NCBI GenBank assembly: GCA_947493285.1
Contig: CANLQH010000001.1
Coordinates: forward strand, 806,001-870,000
DNA length: 64,000 nt
Direction of reading: 5' to 3'
From: an uncultured Tenacibaculum sp.
GTDB lineage: Bacteria > Bacteroidota > Bacteroidia > Flavobacteriales > Flavobacteriaceae
How positions within the stretch are numbered: the first letter of the stretch is position 1; each line of letters opens with the position of its first letter. The position numbers were made by a program, and so were the translations under genes. The notes beneath the pieces were generated by a model, which was given only the letters and a program-made list of their open reading frames with translations, was not told the DNA's origin and did no database searches. Positions 34,526 through 44,008 of this stretch are shown piece after piece.

Positions 34526-35284
34526 TTATTCATTCCAAATTTCCCAAGATTTTTCGGCTTGTTGCTCTAACATTTCTAATCCGTTTTTTATACTTGCACC
34601 TTTTTCTTTTCCTTTTCTTAAAAAAGCAGTTTCAGATGGATTGTAAATCAAATCGTATAATAAATGATCTTCAGTTAAAAACTCATACGGAATATCCGGG
34701 TAACTATCAATATTCGGATGTGTACCTAACGGTGTACAGTTAATTATTAATTGGTGTGAAGTTATACTTTTTTGAGTCAGCTCTTTGTATGATATTTGTT
34801 TTTTACCTTCTGGGTTCCTCGAAACAAATTTATATTTGATTTCTAATTTATCAAGCACAAATGCTACTGCTTTAGACGCTCCTCCTGTTCCTAAGATCAA
34901 AGCTTTTTTATGATTTTTTTTTAATAAAGGTTTTAATGATTTTTTAAAACCATAAACATCAGTATTAAAACCCTTTAACCTTCCTTTTTTAGTAATCTTT
35001 ATCGTATTAACAGCTCCAACTTTCAAGGCTTTCTTATCAATCTTATCTAAATAATTAAACACCTCTAACTTATAAGGAATTGTAACATTTAATCCTTTTA
35101 ACGACTTCTTATTTTCTTTTATTTTTTGAGGAAGTTCTTTAATATCCTGAATATCAAAATTGATATATTCATGAGTATTAAAATTTAGCTCTTTAAATTT
35201 ATTAGTAAAATATCCTTTAGAAAACGAATAAGAAATATTTCTACCCACTAAAGCAAAAAGCGCTTTATTTTTTTCTTTTCCCAT
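34526..35284 (-). CDS. aroE: shikimate dehydrogenase
   Basis: NADPH-dependent reduction of 3-dehydroshikimate to shikimate in aromatic amino acid synthesis. SYSFSKGYFT near the N-terminus matches the shikimate-binding SxS motif, GLNVTIPYK carries the catalytic lysine, GTGGASKAV is the cofactor loop and INCTPLGTHP the conserved C-terminal motif. I use ATG 35284 (252 residues); the TTG at 35293 is less likely. The start overlaps the end of the upstream DUF368 gene by 20 bases. Genes for the rest of the shikimate route are not nearby. Confidence 0.93.
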   Translation of the reverse strand: MGKEKNKALFALVGRNISYSFSKGYFTNKFKELNFNTHEYINFDIQDIKELPQKIKENKKSLKGLNVTIPYKLEVFNYLDKIDKKALKVGAVNTIKITKKGRLKGFNTDVYGFKKSLKPLLKKNHKKALILGTGGASKAVAFVLDKLEIKYKFVSRNPEGKKQISYKELTQKSITSHQLIINCTPLGTHPNIDSYPDIPYEFLTEDHLLYDLIYNPSETAFLRKGKEKGASIKNGLEMLEQQAEKSWEIWNE

Positions 35285-36272
35285 AAAAATCAATAATTAA
35301 AATTAAAGCGATACCGAAGCATATGAATCCTATTGAAATCCATGTTTCGGTTGAAGAAAAATCTGGAATATAACGTTGGTAATTTTCTACAACTTTATTT
35401 CCATTTTGATCCAATAAAAAATTTGTTCCTTCTATTTTATAAATTGTTTTCTTCCATGGCCAAACTATTCCTAAAGAACCTGTAATAAAACCAATAATAA
35501 CAGCTGTAACTATTTGATGCCATCTTTTTAAAACATATCCTAAAACATGAGATATTGATACTAAACCAAAAGCTGACCCAGCAGTAAAAACACCTATAAT
35601 TTTTAAATAACGAACTTTAGCTTGATCTTTCAATACTTCAAAGTCTCCTGAAAACAAACTTTTTATTACGCTACCAAAAACATTTACACTATCAACTAAA
35701 AGCAACACATAATTACCCAATAAAATCAAAATAAAAGAACCTGAAAGTCCCGGTAAAGTCATTCCTGAAACACCAATAATTCCACAAATAAAAACAAACC
35801 AAAGGTTATCGTTTTCTTTCGCAGGTGTCATAAAACTAATAGCAATTCCTATAGAAGCTCCAATAATTAAAGCGAGTATATTTTTAAGCTTCCAATCTCC
35901 GAAATCTTTAGAGATATAATAAATCGAACCGATTATCATTCCGAAAAACCATGCCCAAACATAGAGTTCGTAATTCTTTAAAAAGTAATCTAAAATTAAT
36001 GAAACACTAAAATAACTAAACATACTTCCTAACATTACAAATACTAAAAAGGATAGATTGGTATATTCAGCAAAACTTTTAAACCGTCCGTTAAAAAGTA
36101 ATTTAAAAGCTTTAAGATTAATTTTTTGAAATGTGTAAATAAGCTCTTCATAAAACCCCATTACAAAAGCAACCATACCACCAGAAACTCCTGGTACTTT
36201 GTTTGCTCCCCCCATAGCCAAACCTTTTAAAAAAAGATTTACTTTTTGTAATAGTGTACGTTGCTTATACAT
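35265..36272 (-). CDS. DUF368 membrane protein (undecaprenyl-phosphate translocase family), copy 1
   Basis: A 335-residue polytopic membrane protein. VPGVSGGMVAFVMGFYEEL (about 23-41) and LPGLSGSFILILLGNY (about 168-183) are the two inverted signature motifs of DUF368. Members of DUF368 (PopT) have been shown to return undecaprenyl phosphate across the inner membrane for reuse in peptidoglycan and glycan synthesis. It lies 32 bases downstream of a second DUF368 gene. The two copies share motifs but are clearly different in sequence, so they are old paralogues. Confidence 0.9.
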   Translation of the reverse strand: MYKQRTLLQKVNLFLKGLAMGGANKVPGVSGGMVAFVMGFYEELIYTFQKINLKAFKLLFNGRFKSFAEYTNLSFLVFVMLGSMFSYFSVSLILDYFLKNYELYVWAWFFGMIIGSIYYISKDFGDWKLKNILALIIGASIGIAISFMTPAKENDNLWFVFICGIIGVSGMTLPGLSGSFILILLGNYVLLLVDSVNVFGSVIKSLFSGDFEVLKDQAKVRYLKIIGVFTAGSAFGLVSISHVLGYVLKRWHQIVTAVIIGFITGSLGIVWPWKKTIYKIEGTNFLLDQNGNKVVENYQRYIPDFSSTETWISIGFICFGIALILIIDFYGKRKK

Positions 36273-36304
36273 ACTGTTTGATTAGAAAACTAAGGTACTT
36301 ATTT

Positions 36305-37228
36305 CTACTGTTTCTTAACAGCTAATTTTTCTAATAATAAAATTAAACTAAAACCTACAACTGCCAGCAAACTTGCGTATAATAGTTGTGGATTTCCATC
36401 GTAAGAAAATGGCGATACTGATAATTCATTAAAAGGAACTTGCTCTCCATGAGAATTAGTACGGTATGTTAACACCTTTTTCCAAGGCCAAATTTTATTT
36501 AATGAACCTATTACAAAACCTGTTAACACTACTAGCGTGTAATTTTTATAATTATTGAAAAGAAACTTTAAAATTCTAGAAAAAGATAACAAACCTACTA
36601 TTGCTCCTACACCAACGGCTGCAATGGTTGTAAAATCTCTGTTGTTAATTGCTGCTAACACAGGTTTATATGCCCCTAGAAGTACTAAGATAAAAGACCC
36701 TGAAATACCTGGTAAAATCATTGCGCAAATGGCAATTGCTCCTGCTAAAAACATAAACAACGGTGAAGCATTTTCAGAAATTAAAGGATTTAATGTAGTA
36801 ATATAATAAGCCAAAACTGCTCCAAGAACTAATAGGACTACTGAAACTAAATTCCACTTTGTTACTTGTTTTGCAATGTAAATAACACTTGCTAAAACCA
36901 ATCCGAAGAAAAACGACCACAGTAAAATTGGATGATTAACCAATAACCAAGAAATTACTTTTGCTAATGAAACAATACTTATAAATATTCCAACAAAAAG
37001 AGATGCTAAAAAATTACCGTTTAATTGTTTCCAAGCAGCTTTAAATCCGTCTTTTTTAAGCGTTTTAAAAAGATCTAAGTTTATATTGCTAATTGAACCT
37101 AATAACTCTTCATAAATCCCTGAAATAAATGCTATTGTTCCTCCTGAAACTCCAGGAACAACATCAGCAGCTCCCATCGCAATTCCTTTTAACATTACTA
37201 CTAAGTAATCTTTATTCGTTCTATTCAT
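36305..37228 (-). CDS. DUF368 membrane protein (undecaprenyl-phosphate translocase family), copy 2
   Basis: A 307-residue polytopic membrane protein with VPGVSGGTIAFISGIYEELL (about 24-43) and LPGISGSFILVLLGAY (about 169-184). It has eight or nine hydrophobic segments with internal two-fold symmetry. It starts 10 bases after the stop of tamB, and the second DUF368 gene follows after 32 bases. The likely function is lipid carrier recycling, which fits a neighbourhood of envelope genes. Whether the two copies work as a heterodimer or on different lipids is not known. Confidence 0.9.
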   Translation of the reverse strand: MNRTNKDYLVVMLKGIAMGAADVVPGVSGGTIAFISGIYEELLGSISNINLDLFKTLKKDGFKAAWKQLNGNFLASLFVGIFISIVSLAKVISWLLVNHPILLWSFFFGLVLASVIYIAKQVTKWNLVSVVLLVLGAVLAYYITTLNPLISENASPLFMFLAGAIAICAMILPGISGSFILVLLGAYKPVLAAINNRDFTTIAAVGVGAIVGLLSFSRILKFLFNNYKNYTLVVLTGFVIGSLNKIWPWKKVLTYRTNSHGEQVPFNELSVSPFSYDGNPQLLYASLLAVVGFSLILLLEKLAVKKQ

Positions 37229-37238
37229 ATAAGTTTGG

Positions 37239-40200
37239 TTATTCTTTCTTTTCTTCTTTAGTTTTAAACTTAATTAAATTATTCTTTTTAGGCTTTAAAG
37301 TATCTTTTTTAACCTCTTTTTTCTTTTTCTTTTTTAGTCCAATTTTTTCACCTAACTCAGATAAATTATTAAAGTTTACCTGATACGATATACCAACTCC
37401 TTGTGTGTACCCTTCTTCTTCTGTTGAATTCTGAATTTCATTTTGACGGTTAAAAACATTAGCTCTTAAATTTCCTTCTTCATTTAACAACACCTCTACT
37501 TTTACTTCACCTACCACACTAGTTTGTGTATTTGCTCCTACTGGAACTCCCACTTTTCCGTTTACTAAAACTCGATCTCCAAACTGGGTTGAAAAGGAAA
37601 CATCTACTTGATCTTCAGAATTTAAATCATCAACATTACTTCTATCTCCTTGTACATACCCTAATCCTAATTGAAATTTATTTCCTTTCGAATTTAACAT
37701 GTTGGTTAAGATACTAGAAGCTATTTGAGAAGCCGTTCCTGTTAACCCTGAAGCAGCACTATTACCTATAGTTTCTTGGTTATAAAAAGTACCAAAAGCT
37801 AATAAGAATGAGAAATGCTGCATTTTAGTATTCAAGTCATTTCCGTTTAAAACGAACTCTAATTCAGATGCTACAGTTGAATTTGCATTAGGTATTTTAA
37901 TATCAAACTCTTGCTTCGAATCGAATAAACCTCCTGTAATTTTCGTGTATAAATCTATAGGAATTTTACGATTCGAATTAATATTATCTAATAATTGAGC
38001 TGGATTTGCTTTTGTTCTATATATCGCTGTTAAGTCTAACTCAGCATTATATGGATCTCCGTCCCAAGATATGGTTCCTCCTTTTTGTACTATAAAAGGT
38101 TTCGTTATACCAGCATATTTAAAATTGTACAACCCGTTATCAATCTTAAAATTACCATACATATTAAACTTACCAAGCGTATTTATGTCAATTCTTAAAT
38201 TACCTTCTCCACTACCTTTTAACTCACTTCCAGAAACTTTATCTATTACCACTTGAGCAACTGCATCTTTGGTAACATCTAAATTAATTTTTAAGTCAAG
38301 ACCTTTAATATCTTTTATTGTTTTACCCTTTTCATCGTCTTCTGGCTTACCAGTTTTAAAACGAATTAACTTGTAATTATCTATAGTTTTAACATCACTT
38401 AAAGGAATCACAAATTTGGTTCCTTTATTTGTACTTCCGTTTACTATAATATCTAAATTATTGGTAAGCCCTCTTATTTCAGCATTTCCATCTAAGAAAC
38501 CTGTACCGTAATACTGAACATCTTCTGCTTCTTGAGTATCTAAAACTAATAAGTTATTAGTATCAATGTCTAGTTTTAAATACCAATCTTTAAAATTTTG
38601 ATGTGCAATATATCCTGATAAATTTCCTCTAGTTAAATGCTTTGTATCTTCTAATACAATATTATTCAACTTAAATTGCTGCTTATCTAAAACAACACTT
38701 GTATTTCCTTTTAAATTAAAATCAACATTTAAATACGGAAAAGTTAAACCTGCGTCTTCAAAATTTAAAACTCCCTGAAAATCAGGATTACTCAAAAAGC
38801 CTTTTGCTGTAAAACTACCCGTAACTTTTCCTCTAAGTTTATTTAAAACCTCTTCTCCTAACGGACTAAATGCAGCAATTTCATATTCTTTTAAAAAGAC
38901 ATCTAAATCAACAGTAGGTCTGTCTTTTGAAAAATCAACTCCACCAACAGCCGAAATATTTTTAGCTCTTTCGTTTGCTAAAGAAAGGTTTACTTTAAAC
39001 TTTTCGTATGAATTATCTCCAGATACATTTAAAGCTAAATCACCTTGAGAAAGGTCGTTTATTTTAAAGTCTTCGATTAATAAATTTCCTTTTGGAGCAA
39101 ACCTTTTTCCTTCCTGTTTAAAATCAACAATTCCATTTAAATTTCCGTTCAATTTTAAACTATCTACAGGTGGTAAAAAACTCTCTAGTTTTACGTTCTC
39201 AAAATTAGCTTGGACATCTTTATAAGTGCTATCTCTAACAATTCCTTTAAATCCTATTTTTTGATTTCCTGACTTGAATTCAAACGGACTTATCTCAAAA
39301 TTATCTTCTTTTAAATTAAAAGAAACTTTATTATTTAAATCGTTTTTAGGGTTGATAATCCAATCAAATCCTTTATAGTTAAAAGTTGATTTCTGTATTC
39401 CTACAACTGATTTCTGTAATTCGTTTATGGTATAGAAAAAATCGAGATCATAAGTTTCTGTATAATTCTTTCCTCCTTTAAAAACCGATTTAAAAAACAA
39501 TGTATCATTTTTTGTACGGTTTAGTAAATTCAGTTTTTCAATATTATAATATTTTGTATTAATCTTACCTGCTGTTAAGTGGGTATTATAGAGTGGGTTT
39601 TTATTATCTAATCTCAGCACCATATTCTCAATAACATTCTTACACGCATCAATTTCAGGAGATGAGAATGTTAACTTAACAGAATTCTTATCTGAATTTA
39701 TTCGTCCTTTTAATTTTGTGTTCTTTCCTATAGAAACTTCTGGTAAAAACACATCGATTATTTGATTGTAAATTGTAAAATCGAAATCTAAAAACTGATT
39801 AGGAGCTACCTTATGCGGTTGATAATTAGTATAAACACTACCCAAGGCATTTTGAGTAATTGGTATCAACTCATCAAAAGAAAACTTACCTTTTAATTGC
39901 CCTTTTACAATATCTTCAGAATCTACATTAATTGTTTTAATACTATCTTTTACAGATGAGTTTACCTCGAATCTTTTAAAGGCGTAGCTCTGCTTTTGAT
40001 TTTTATATATTAAGTTTTTAAATGTTGCTTTACCAACGATATCATCAAAAGTATTTCCTGAGATATTTAAGTTTACATTTCCTTTTAATTCAGCAATACT
40101 ATCACGAGTAAATAGATTTGTCTTTTTTAAATCTATTCGGTCGATATTGGCAACGAAATCAAATTTATTTATAGCTGATGAAAAATCTGCTAACCCTTCA

Positions 40201-41690
40201 AATTTCAATTTAAAATTATCATCCTTAGCACTTAATAAACCATCAAATTTTTTGTTTTGAAACTGTCCATTTACATTTAAATCTTTATACTCATAATCAT
40301 TAAATTTTAAGCTACTTACTTTACCAATAATAATTGTATTGATATTATCCACATTAAATCCGCTACCATTTACATCAGCTTTTAATGAGATTTTACCTAA
40401 AATAGGATCGTTAGTAAATACCCCTAAATCAAAATCTTTAAACTCAACTTCACCAATATAGGTAGCTTCATCAATATTATCGATATTGGTAAGTTGAAGG
40501 TCGGAGATTGTAGTTCCTATTTCTGAATCAACTGATAACGTTGCATCCATTTGCTCGGGTGTAACCTTTACAATTCCTTGCATTGTAAAATTCCCTAATC
40601 GCTGAAACTCTGAAGGCAAACTTTTACCTAACAAATTAGGCAACACGCTTTTTAATTGTTGGTAATTAGCTGTTACATTATCTAAGTTGGCATCAAAAAC
40701 AAAACCTCTACTGGTTTTTATAGCATTAACAAACCCCATATCACCAATAATTCTCATTCCTCTTTTAGAATGTAATCTTATATTATTGGCACTAAAGTTA
40801 TTTAGTACTCCGTTAATATTTCCAGTAAAATACAATACATCATTACCACTTAGTTCGCTATATAACTTACTTAAATCTTTAACGGCAAGAGCACTCTTTA
40901 AAAACTTAGCTTTAATCTTAACTTTATCGTTAAAGTTTGCTAAATCTTTACGATCGTAAGTAAGCTTTATATCTCCAATTATTTTAGATTTATTATCTGT
41001 TTCGAGCGTTGTTTTCTCAAAAAGCATTTGCTTTAGTGTGTAAGAGAAATCAGTAGATAAATTAGATACATTTACTCCCCTATTTTCAGTAAAATGCATC
41101 CCTCTAACTTTTAGGGATACATCAGGACCAATAATTGAAAAATCATTCAACTCTCCACCTGCCTTATAAGCCGCGAATTGAAGTGGATCTTTTTTATTTT
41201 CGTCTAACAACTTAAAAGTTAAATCATCTAACGAAATCTTATCACTTCGTAAAATAAACGGATTAGATAAGCTATCTCTTGGCTTACCATCTTCAAAACT
41301 ATCTATGAAGATTGACATATTATCGTTTTTTTCACCTTTATATGTTTTCATATAAAAATGAACACCGCTTAATGAAGCTTCACCTAAATCAACTCTATTT
41401 TCAAGAACTCTTTTAGCATTTAAAAGTGATGTGCTTAAATTCTGAACAAAAATTAGTGTGTCCTTATGATGGTCTCTAATTTCAATTTCTTTAAGTTGTA
41501 AAATACCTAACCATGATAAGTCTACTTTTTTAACTACAATATTGGTATTAAACTCTTCATTAAGTATGGTTGTTGCTTTCTTCGCAATTCTAGTCTGAAC
41601 AGCAGGTAGTGAAAGTAAAATAAAAAGCAGGAGTAAAAAAAGCAGTACATACTTTACAATTCTCCATATTATTTTACCTGTTTTTTTGAT
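37239..41690 (-). CDS. tamB: TamB-like translocation/assembly protein, probable non-ATG start
   Basis: A very large protein of the AsmA/TamB type: an N-terminal membrane anchor, over 1,000 residues of repetitive beta structure (a lipid-carrying groove) and the C-terminal TamB domain ending in a Lys-rich tail. It bridges inner and outer membrane for protein assembly or phospholipid transport. The first ATG is at 41351 (1370 residues), but the reading stays open for a further 113 codons and encodes KYVLLFLLLLFILLSLPAVQT, the expected anchor, plus family-like sequence (NEEFNTNIVVKKVDLSW). No ATG, GTG or TTG occurs between the in-frame TAG (41711-41709) and 41351. I place the start at ATC 41690, 6 bases after AAGGGG; ATA at 41705 is the alternative. 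Confidence 0.85.
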   Translation of the reverse strand: MKKTGKIIWRIVKYVLLFLLLLFILLSLPAVQTRIAKKATTILNEEFNTNIVVKKVDLSWLGILQLKEIEIRDHHKDTLIFVQNLSTSLLNAKRVLENRVDLGEASLSGVHFYMKTYKGEKNDNMSIFIDSFEDGKPRDSLSNPFILRSDKISLDDLTFKLLDENKKDPLQFAAYKAGGELNDFSIIGPDVSLKVRGMHFTENRGVNVSNLSTDFSYTLKQMLFEKTTLETDNKSKIIGDIKLTYDRKDLANFNDKVKIKAKFLKSALAVKDLSKLYSELSGNDVLYFTGNINGVLNNFSANNIRLHSKRGMRIIGDMGFVNAIKTSRGFVFDANLDNVTANYQQLKSVLPNLLGKSLPSEFQRLGNFTMQGIVKVTPEQMDATLSVDSEIGTTISDLQLTNIDNIDEATYIGEVEFKDFDLGVFTNDPILGKISLKADVNGSGFNVDNINTIIIGKVSSLKFNDYEYKDLNVNGQFQNKKFDGLLSAKDDNFKLKFEGLADFSSAINKFDFVANIDRIDLKKTNLFTRDSIAELKGNVNLNISGNTFDDIVGKATFKNLIYKNQKQSYAFKRFEVNSSVKDSIKTINVDSEDIVKGQLKGKFSFDELIPITQNALGSVYTNYQPHKVAPNQFLDFDFTIYNQIIDVFLPEVSIGKNTKLKGRINSDKNSVKLTFSSPEIDACKNVIENMVLRLDNKNPLYNTHLTAGKINTKYYNIEKLNLLNRTKNDTLFFKSVFKGGKNYTETYDLDFFYTINELQKSVVGIQKSTFNYKGFDWIINPKNDLNNKVSFNLKEDNFEISPFEFKSGNQKIGFKGIVRDSTYKDVQANFENVKLESFLPPVDSLKLNGNLNGIVDFKQEGKRFAPKGNLLIEDFKINDLSQGDLALNVSGDNSYEKFKVNLSLANERAKNISAVGGVDFSKDRPTVDLDVFLKEYEIAAFSPLGEEVLNKLRGKVTGSFTAKGFLSNPDFQGVLNFEDAGLTFPYLNVDFNLKGNTSVVLDKQQFKLNNIVLEDTKHLTRGNLSGYIAHQNFKDWYLKLDIDTNNLLVLDTQEAEDVQYYGTGFLDGNAEIRGLTNNLDIIVNGSTNKGTKFVIPLSDVKTIDNYKLIRFKTGKPEDDEKGKTIKDIKGLDLKINLDVTKDAVAQVVIDKVSGSELKGSGEGNLRIDINTLGKFNMYGNFKIDNGLYNFKYAGITKPFIVQKGGTISWDGDPYNAELDLTAIYRTKANPAQLLDNINSNRKIPIDLYTKITGGLFDSKQEFDIKIPNANSTVASELEFVLNGNDLNTKMQHFSFLLAFGTFYNQETIGNSAASGLTGTASQIASSILTNMLNSKGNKFQLGLGYVQGDRSNVDDLNSEDQVDVSFSTQFGDRVLVNGKVGVPVGANTQTSVVGEVKVEVLLNEEGNLRANVFNRQNEIQNSTEEEGYTQGVGISYQVNFNNLSELGEKIGLKKKKKKEVKKDTLKPKKNNLIKFKTKEEKKE

Positions 41691-41696
41691 ACTATT

Positions 41697-41702
41697 CCCC
41701 TT
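41697..41702 (-). promoter_or_regulatory. Shine-Dalgarno-like AAGGGG before the tamB ATC codon
   Basis: AAGGGG on the minus strand, with 6 bases between it and ATC at 41690. Shine-Dalgarno sequences are rare in this window, so its place in front of an anchor-coding frame that lacks any normal start codon is worth noting. Confidence 0.45.
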
Positions 41703-41797
41703 TATAAACTAACTAACAAATGTAATCAGCAAACTGCAAAAATGCTGCCTTATTTTAAAGAAATGTCAATTTTAACGAAAATCTAACGCAATATCGA

Positions 41798-41805
41798 TAT
41801 TTTTG
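41798..41805 (+). promoter_or_regulatory. -7 promoter box of tsaD
   Basis: TATTTTTG matches TAnnTTTG and lies 19 bases before the TTG start of tsaD at 41825. No clean -33 TTG is visible. Confidence 0.45.
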
Positions 41806-41824
41806 CTGTCTAATTTGATATAAA

Positions 41825-42853
41825 TTGAGTACAAAAAACATTTACATTTTAGGAATTGAAAGTTCTTGTGACGACACAAGTGCTTCGGTAATTTGCAACG
41901 GAAAGGTATTAAGTAACGTAGTTGCAAACCAAGAAATACATGCTAAATACGGTGGTGTAGTTCCTGAATTAGCTTCAAGAGCACATCAACAAAACATTGT
42001 ACCTGTTGTACAACAGGCTATAGAGCAAGCTGGAATTACAAAACACGATTTAAATGCCATTGCTTTTACTCGCGGACCGGGCTTAATGGGTTCTTTATTA
42101 GTGGGGACTTCATTTGCTAAGTCTTTAGCCCTAGGATTAAATATTCCTTTGATAGATGTTAATCATATGCAAGCCCATATTTTAGCGCATTTTATTGAAG
42201 AAGAAGGCAGTAAAATTCCTCCTTTTCCTTTTGTTTGTTTAACAATTAGTGGTGGACATACTCAAATTGTAAAAATCACCAACCATTTTGAAATGGAAAT
42301 TTTAGGTGAAACAATTGATGATGCTGTAGGAGAAGCTTTTGATAAGTCTGCAAAAATTTTAGGCTTACCATATCCTGGAGGACCTTTAGTAGATAAATAT
42401 GCGCAATTAGGAAACCCTAAAGCATTTCCTTTTACCAAACCCAAAGTTGGTGATTTAGAATTCAGTTTTAGCGGTTTAAAAACAGCCATTTTATATTTTA
42501 TTAGAAAGCAAGAAAAAGAAAACCCAGATTTTATTAAAGAGAATCTTTATGATATTTGCGCTTCGATACAATACACTATTATCGAAATCTTAATGAGTAA
42601 ATTAAAAAATGCCGTAAAACATACTGGTATAAAGCACATTGCTATCGCTGGTGGAGTATCTGCAAATTCTGAAATTAGAAAACGATTACAATTAGCTGAA
42701 AAACATTGGGGCTGGACAACTTATATCCCAAAATTTGAATACACTACAGATAATGCAGCTATGATTGCCATTGCTGGATACTTGAAGTACTTAAATAATG
42801 ATTATTCTGACATCTCAGTTACTGCACAAGCTAGATTAAAAGTTACTGAGTAA
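41825..42853 (+). CDS. tsaD: tRNA N6-adenosine threonylcarbamoyltransferase
   Basis: Transfers threonylcarbamoyl from TC-AMP to A37 of ANN-decoding tRNAs, together with TsaB and TsaE. The 342-residue protein has GIESSCDDTSAS (10-21), the metal-binding HMQAHILAH (about 113-121), SGGHTQ and GGVSANS. The start is TTG at 41825: the conserved GIESSCDDT lies only nine residues further, and no ATG is available. It is divergent from tamB, an arrangement common in Flavobacteria. Confidence 0.95.
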   Translation: MSTKNIYILGIESSCDDTSASVICNGKVLSNVVANQEIHAKYGGVVPELASRAHQQNIVPVVQQAIEQAGITKHDLNAIAFTRGPGLMGSLLVGTSFAKSLALGLNIPLIDVNHMQAHILAHFIEEEGSKIPPFPFVCLTISGGHTQIVKITNHFEMEILGETIDDAVGEAFDKSAKILGLPYPGGPLVDKYAQLGNPKAFPFTKPKVGDLEFSFSGLKTAILYFIRKQEKENPDFIKENLYDICASIQYTIIEILMSKLKNAVKHTGIKHIAIAGGVSANSEIRKRLQLAEKHWGWTTYIPKFEYTTDNAAMIAIAGYLKYLNNDYSDISVTAQARLKVTE

Positions 42854-42924
42854 AATATTTACTGTGTAAATAATTTAAAAGAACAACGTAATGAAATTAT
42901 ACTTAAAAAAATCGATAACTAGCC

Positions 42925-43977
42925 TTACAAGATTCCTCCTTTTAAGTTAATAAAGTTTGTATCGTTAAGTTGTTCTTTTAAAAACTTAATAGCTTTTGCA
43001 CTTCGCATTCCTGATTTACAATACACAACAATGTCTTTTACTACACCTACTTCTTTAAAGCGCTGAGGTAACTCTCCTAATGGTATATGTTGCCCTCCAA
43101 TATGATGTTGTTTTCGCTCCCAATCTTCTCGTACATCTAATAAGTTATAGGCTTCTTTGTTTTTGTTTAATTCATTTAACGTAATTTCATTTTCAACTAA
43201 GCTAATTCCACAAAAAACATCGTAATTTTCTTCTAATTCTTTTATATCAGCTTTATCAGTTCGTTTAAATTTTAAAACCATTTGCTGCATGGTCAATAAA
43301 TTATAGGTCACCATTTTTCCTGATAAAACCTCTCCTAATTCACAAATAATTTTAATTACTTCATTAGCCTGTAAACAACCTATAACACCTGGTAAAACTC
43401 CTATAACACCTATTTGAGAGCAATTAGGAACTTCGTTCGCTTTTGGAGGGGTTGGATATAAACAACGATATGTAGGTCCGTCATTGTAATTAAACACACT
43501 TACCTGACCTTCGAACTTAAAAATTGCTCCATACACCAAAGGTTTATTTGTTAATACAGCTGCATCGTTTACCAAATAACGTGTAGAAAAATTATCACTT
43601 CCATCTACTATAATATCATACTTATCAAATAATTCAATCGCATTTTCTTTAGTTAACTTTTTATGATATGCATTAAACTGAATAAAAGGATTTAATGCAG
43701 CTAATCTTTTTGAAGCTGCTATCACTTTAGGTGTATTAATATCGTTTTGAGTATATAATATTTGACGCTGTAAATTACTTTGACTCACTACATCATCATC
43801 TATTAAACCAATCGCACCTACTCCTGCTGCCGTAAGATATTGTAAAACTGGACAACCTAATCCACCAGCACCAATTACTAAAACCTTTGCCTGCTTTAAT
43901 TTTAACTGCCCCTCTACTCCTACCTCATTTAAAATTAAATGACGGTCGTATTGTTTTTGTTCTTCTTTGGTTAGCAT
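42925..43977 (-). CDS. thiF: ThiF/MoeB-type adenylyltransferase with rhodanese domain
   Basis: A 350-residue E1-like enzyme. The N-terminal part (1-235) has the ATP-binding VIGAGGLGCPVLQYL and DDDVVSQSNLQRQ, and the C-terminal part (about 250-350) is a rhodanese domain with VYCKSGMRSA holding the active-site cysteine. Such proteins adenylate the C-terminus of a small sulfur carrier (ThiS or MoaD) and load sulfur. Linkage to thiE just upstream (31 bases) favours ThiS and thiamine synthesis; MoeB is the alternative. Only one Cys (YRCLYP) remains of the two CxxC zinc pairs found in many relatives. Confidence 0.85.
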   Translation of the reverse strand: MLTKEEQKQYDRHLILNEVGVEGQLKLKQAKVLVIGAGGLGCPVLQYLTAAGVGAIGLIDDDVVSQSNLQRQILYTQNDINTPKVIAASKRLAALNPFIQFNAYHKKLTKENAIELFDKYDIIVDGSDNFSTRYLVNDAAVLTNKPLVYGAIFKFEGQVSVFNYNDGPTYRCLYPTPPKANEVPNCSQIGVIGVLPGVIGCLQANEVIKIICELGEVLSGKMVTYNLLTMQQMVLKFKRTDKADIKELEENYDVFCGISLVENEITLNELNKNKEAYNLLDVREDWERKQHHIGGQHIPLGELPQRFKEVGVVKDIVVYCKSGMRSAKAIKFLKEQLNDTNFINLKGGIL

Positions 43978-44008
43978 TTACGATGTGTATAAATATTAAA
44001 ATAATCGA

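Noticed and set aside
41350..41711. Frameshift as explanation of the missing tamB start
   Set aside because: All three frames upstream were read. The other two close with stops near the anchor and give no ATG with a basic N-terminus, except an ATG at about 41652 that would need one extra T in the T7 run. It remains possible but explains less than a non-standard start.
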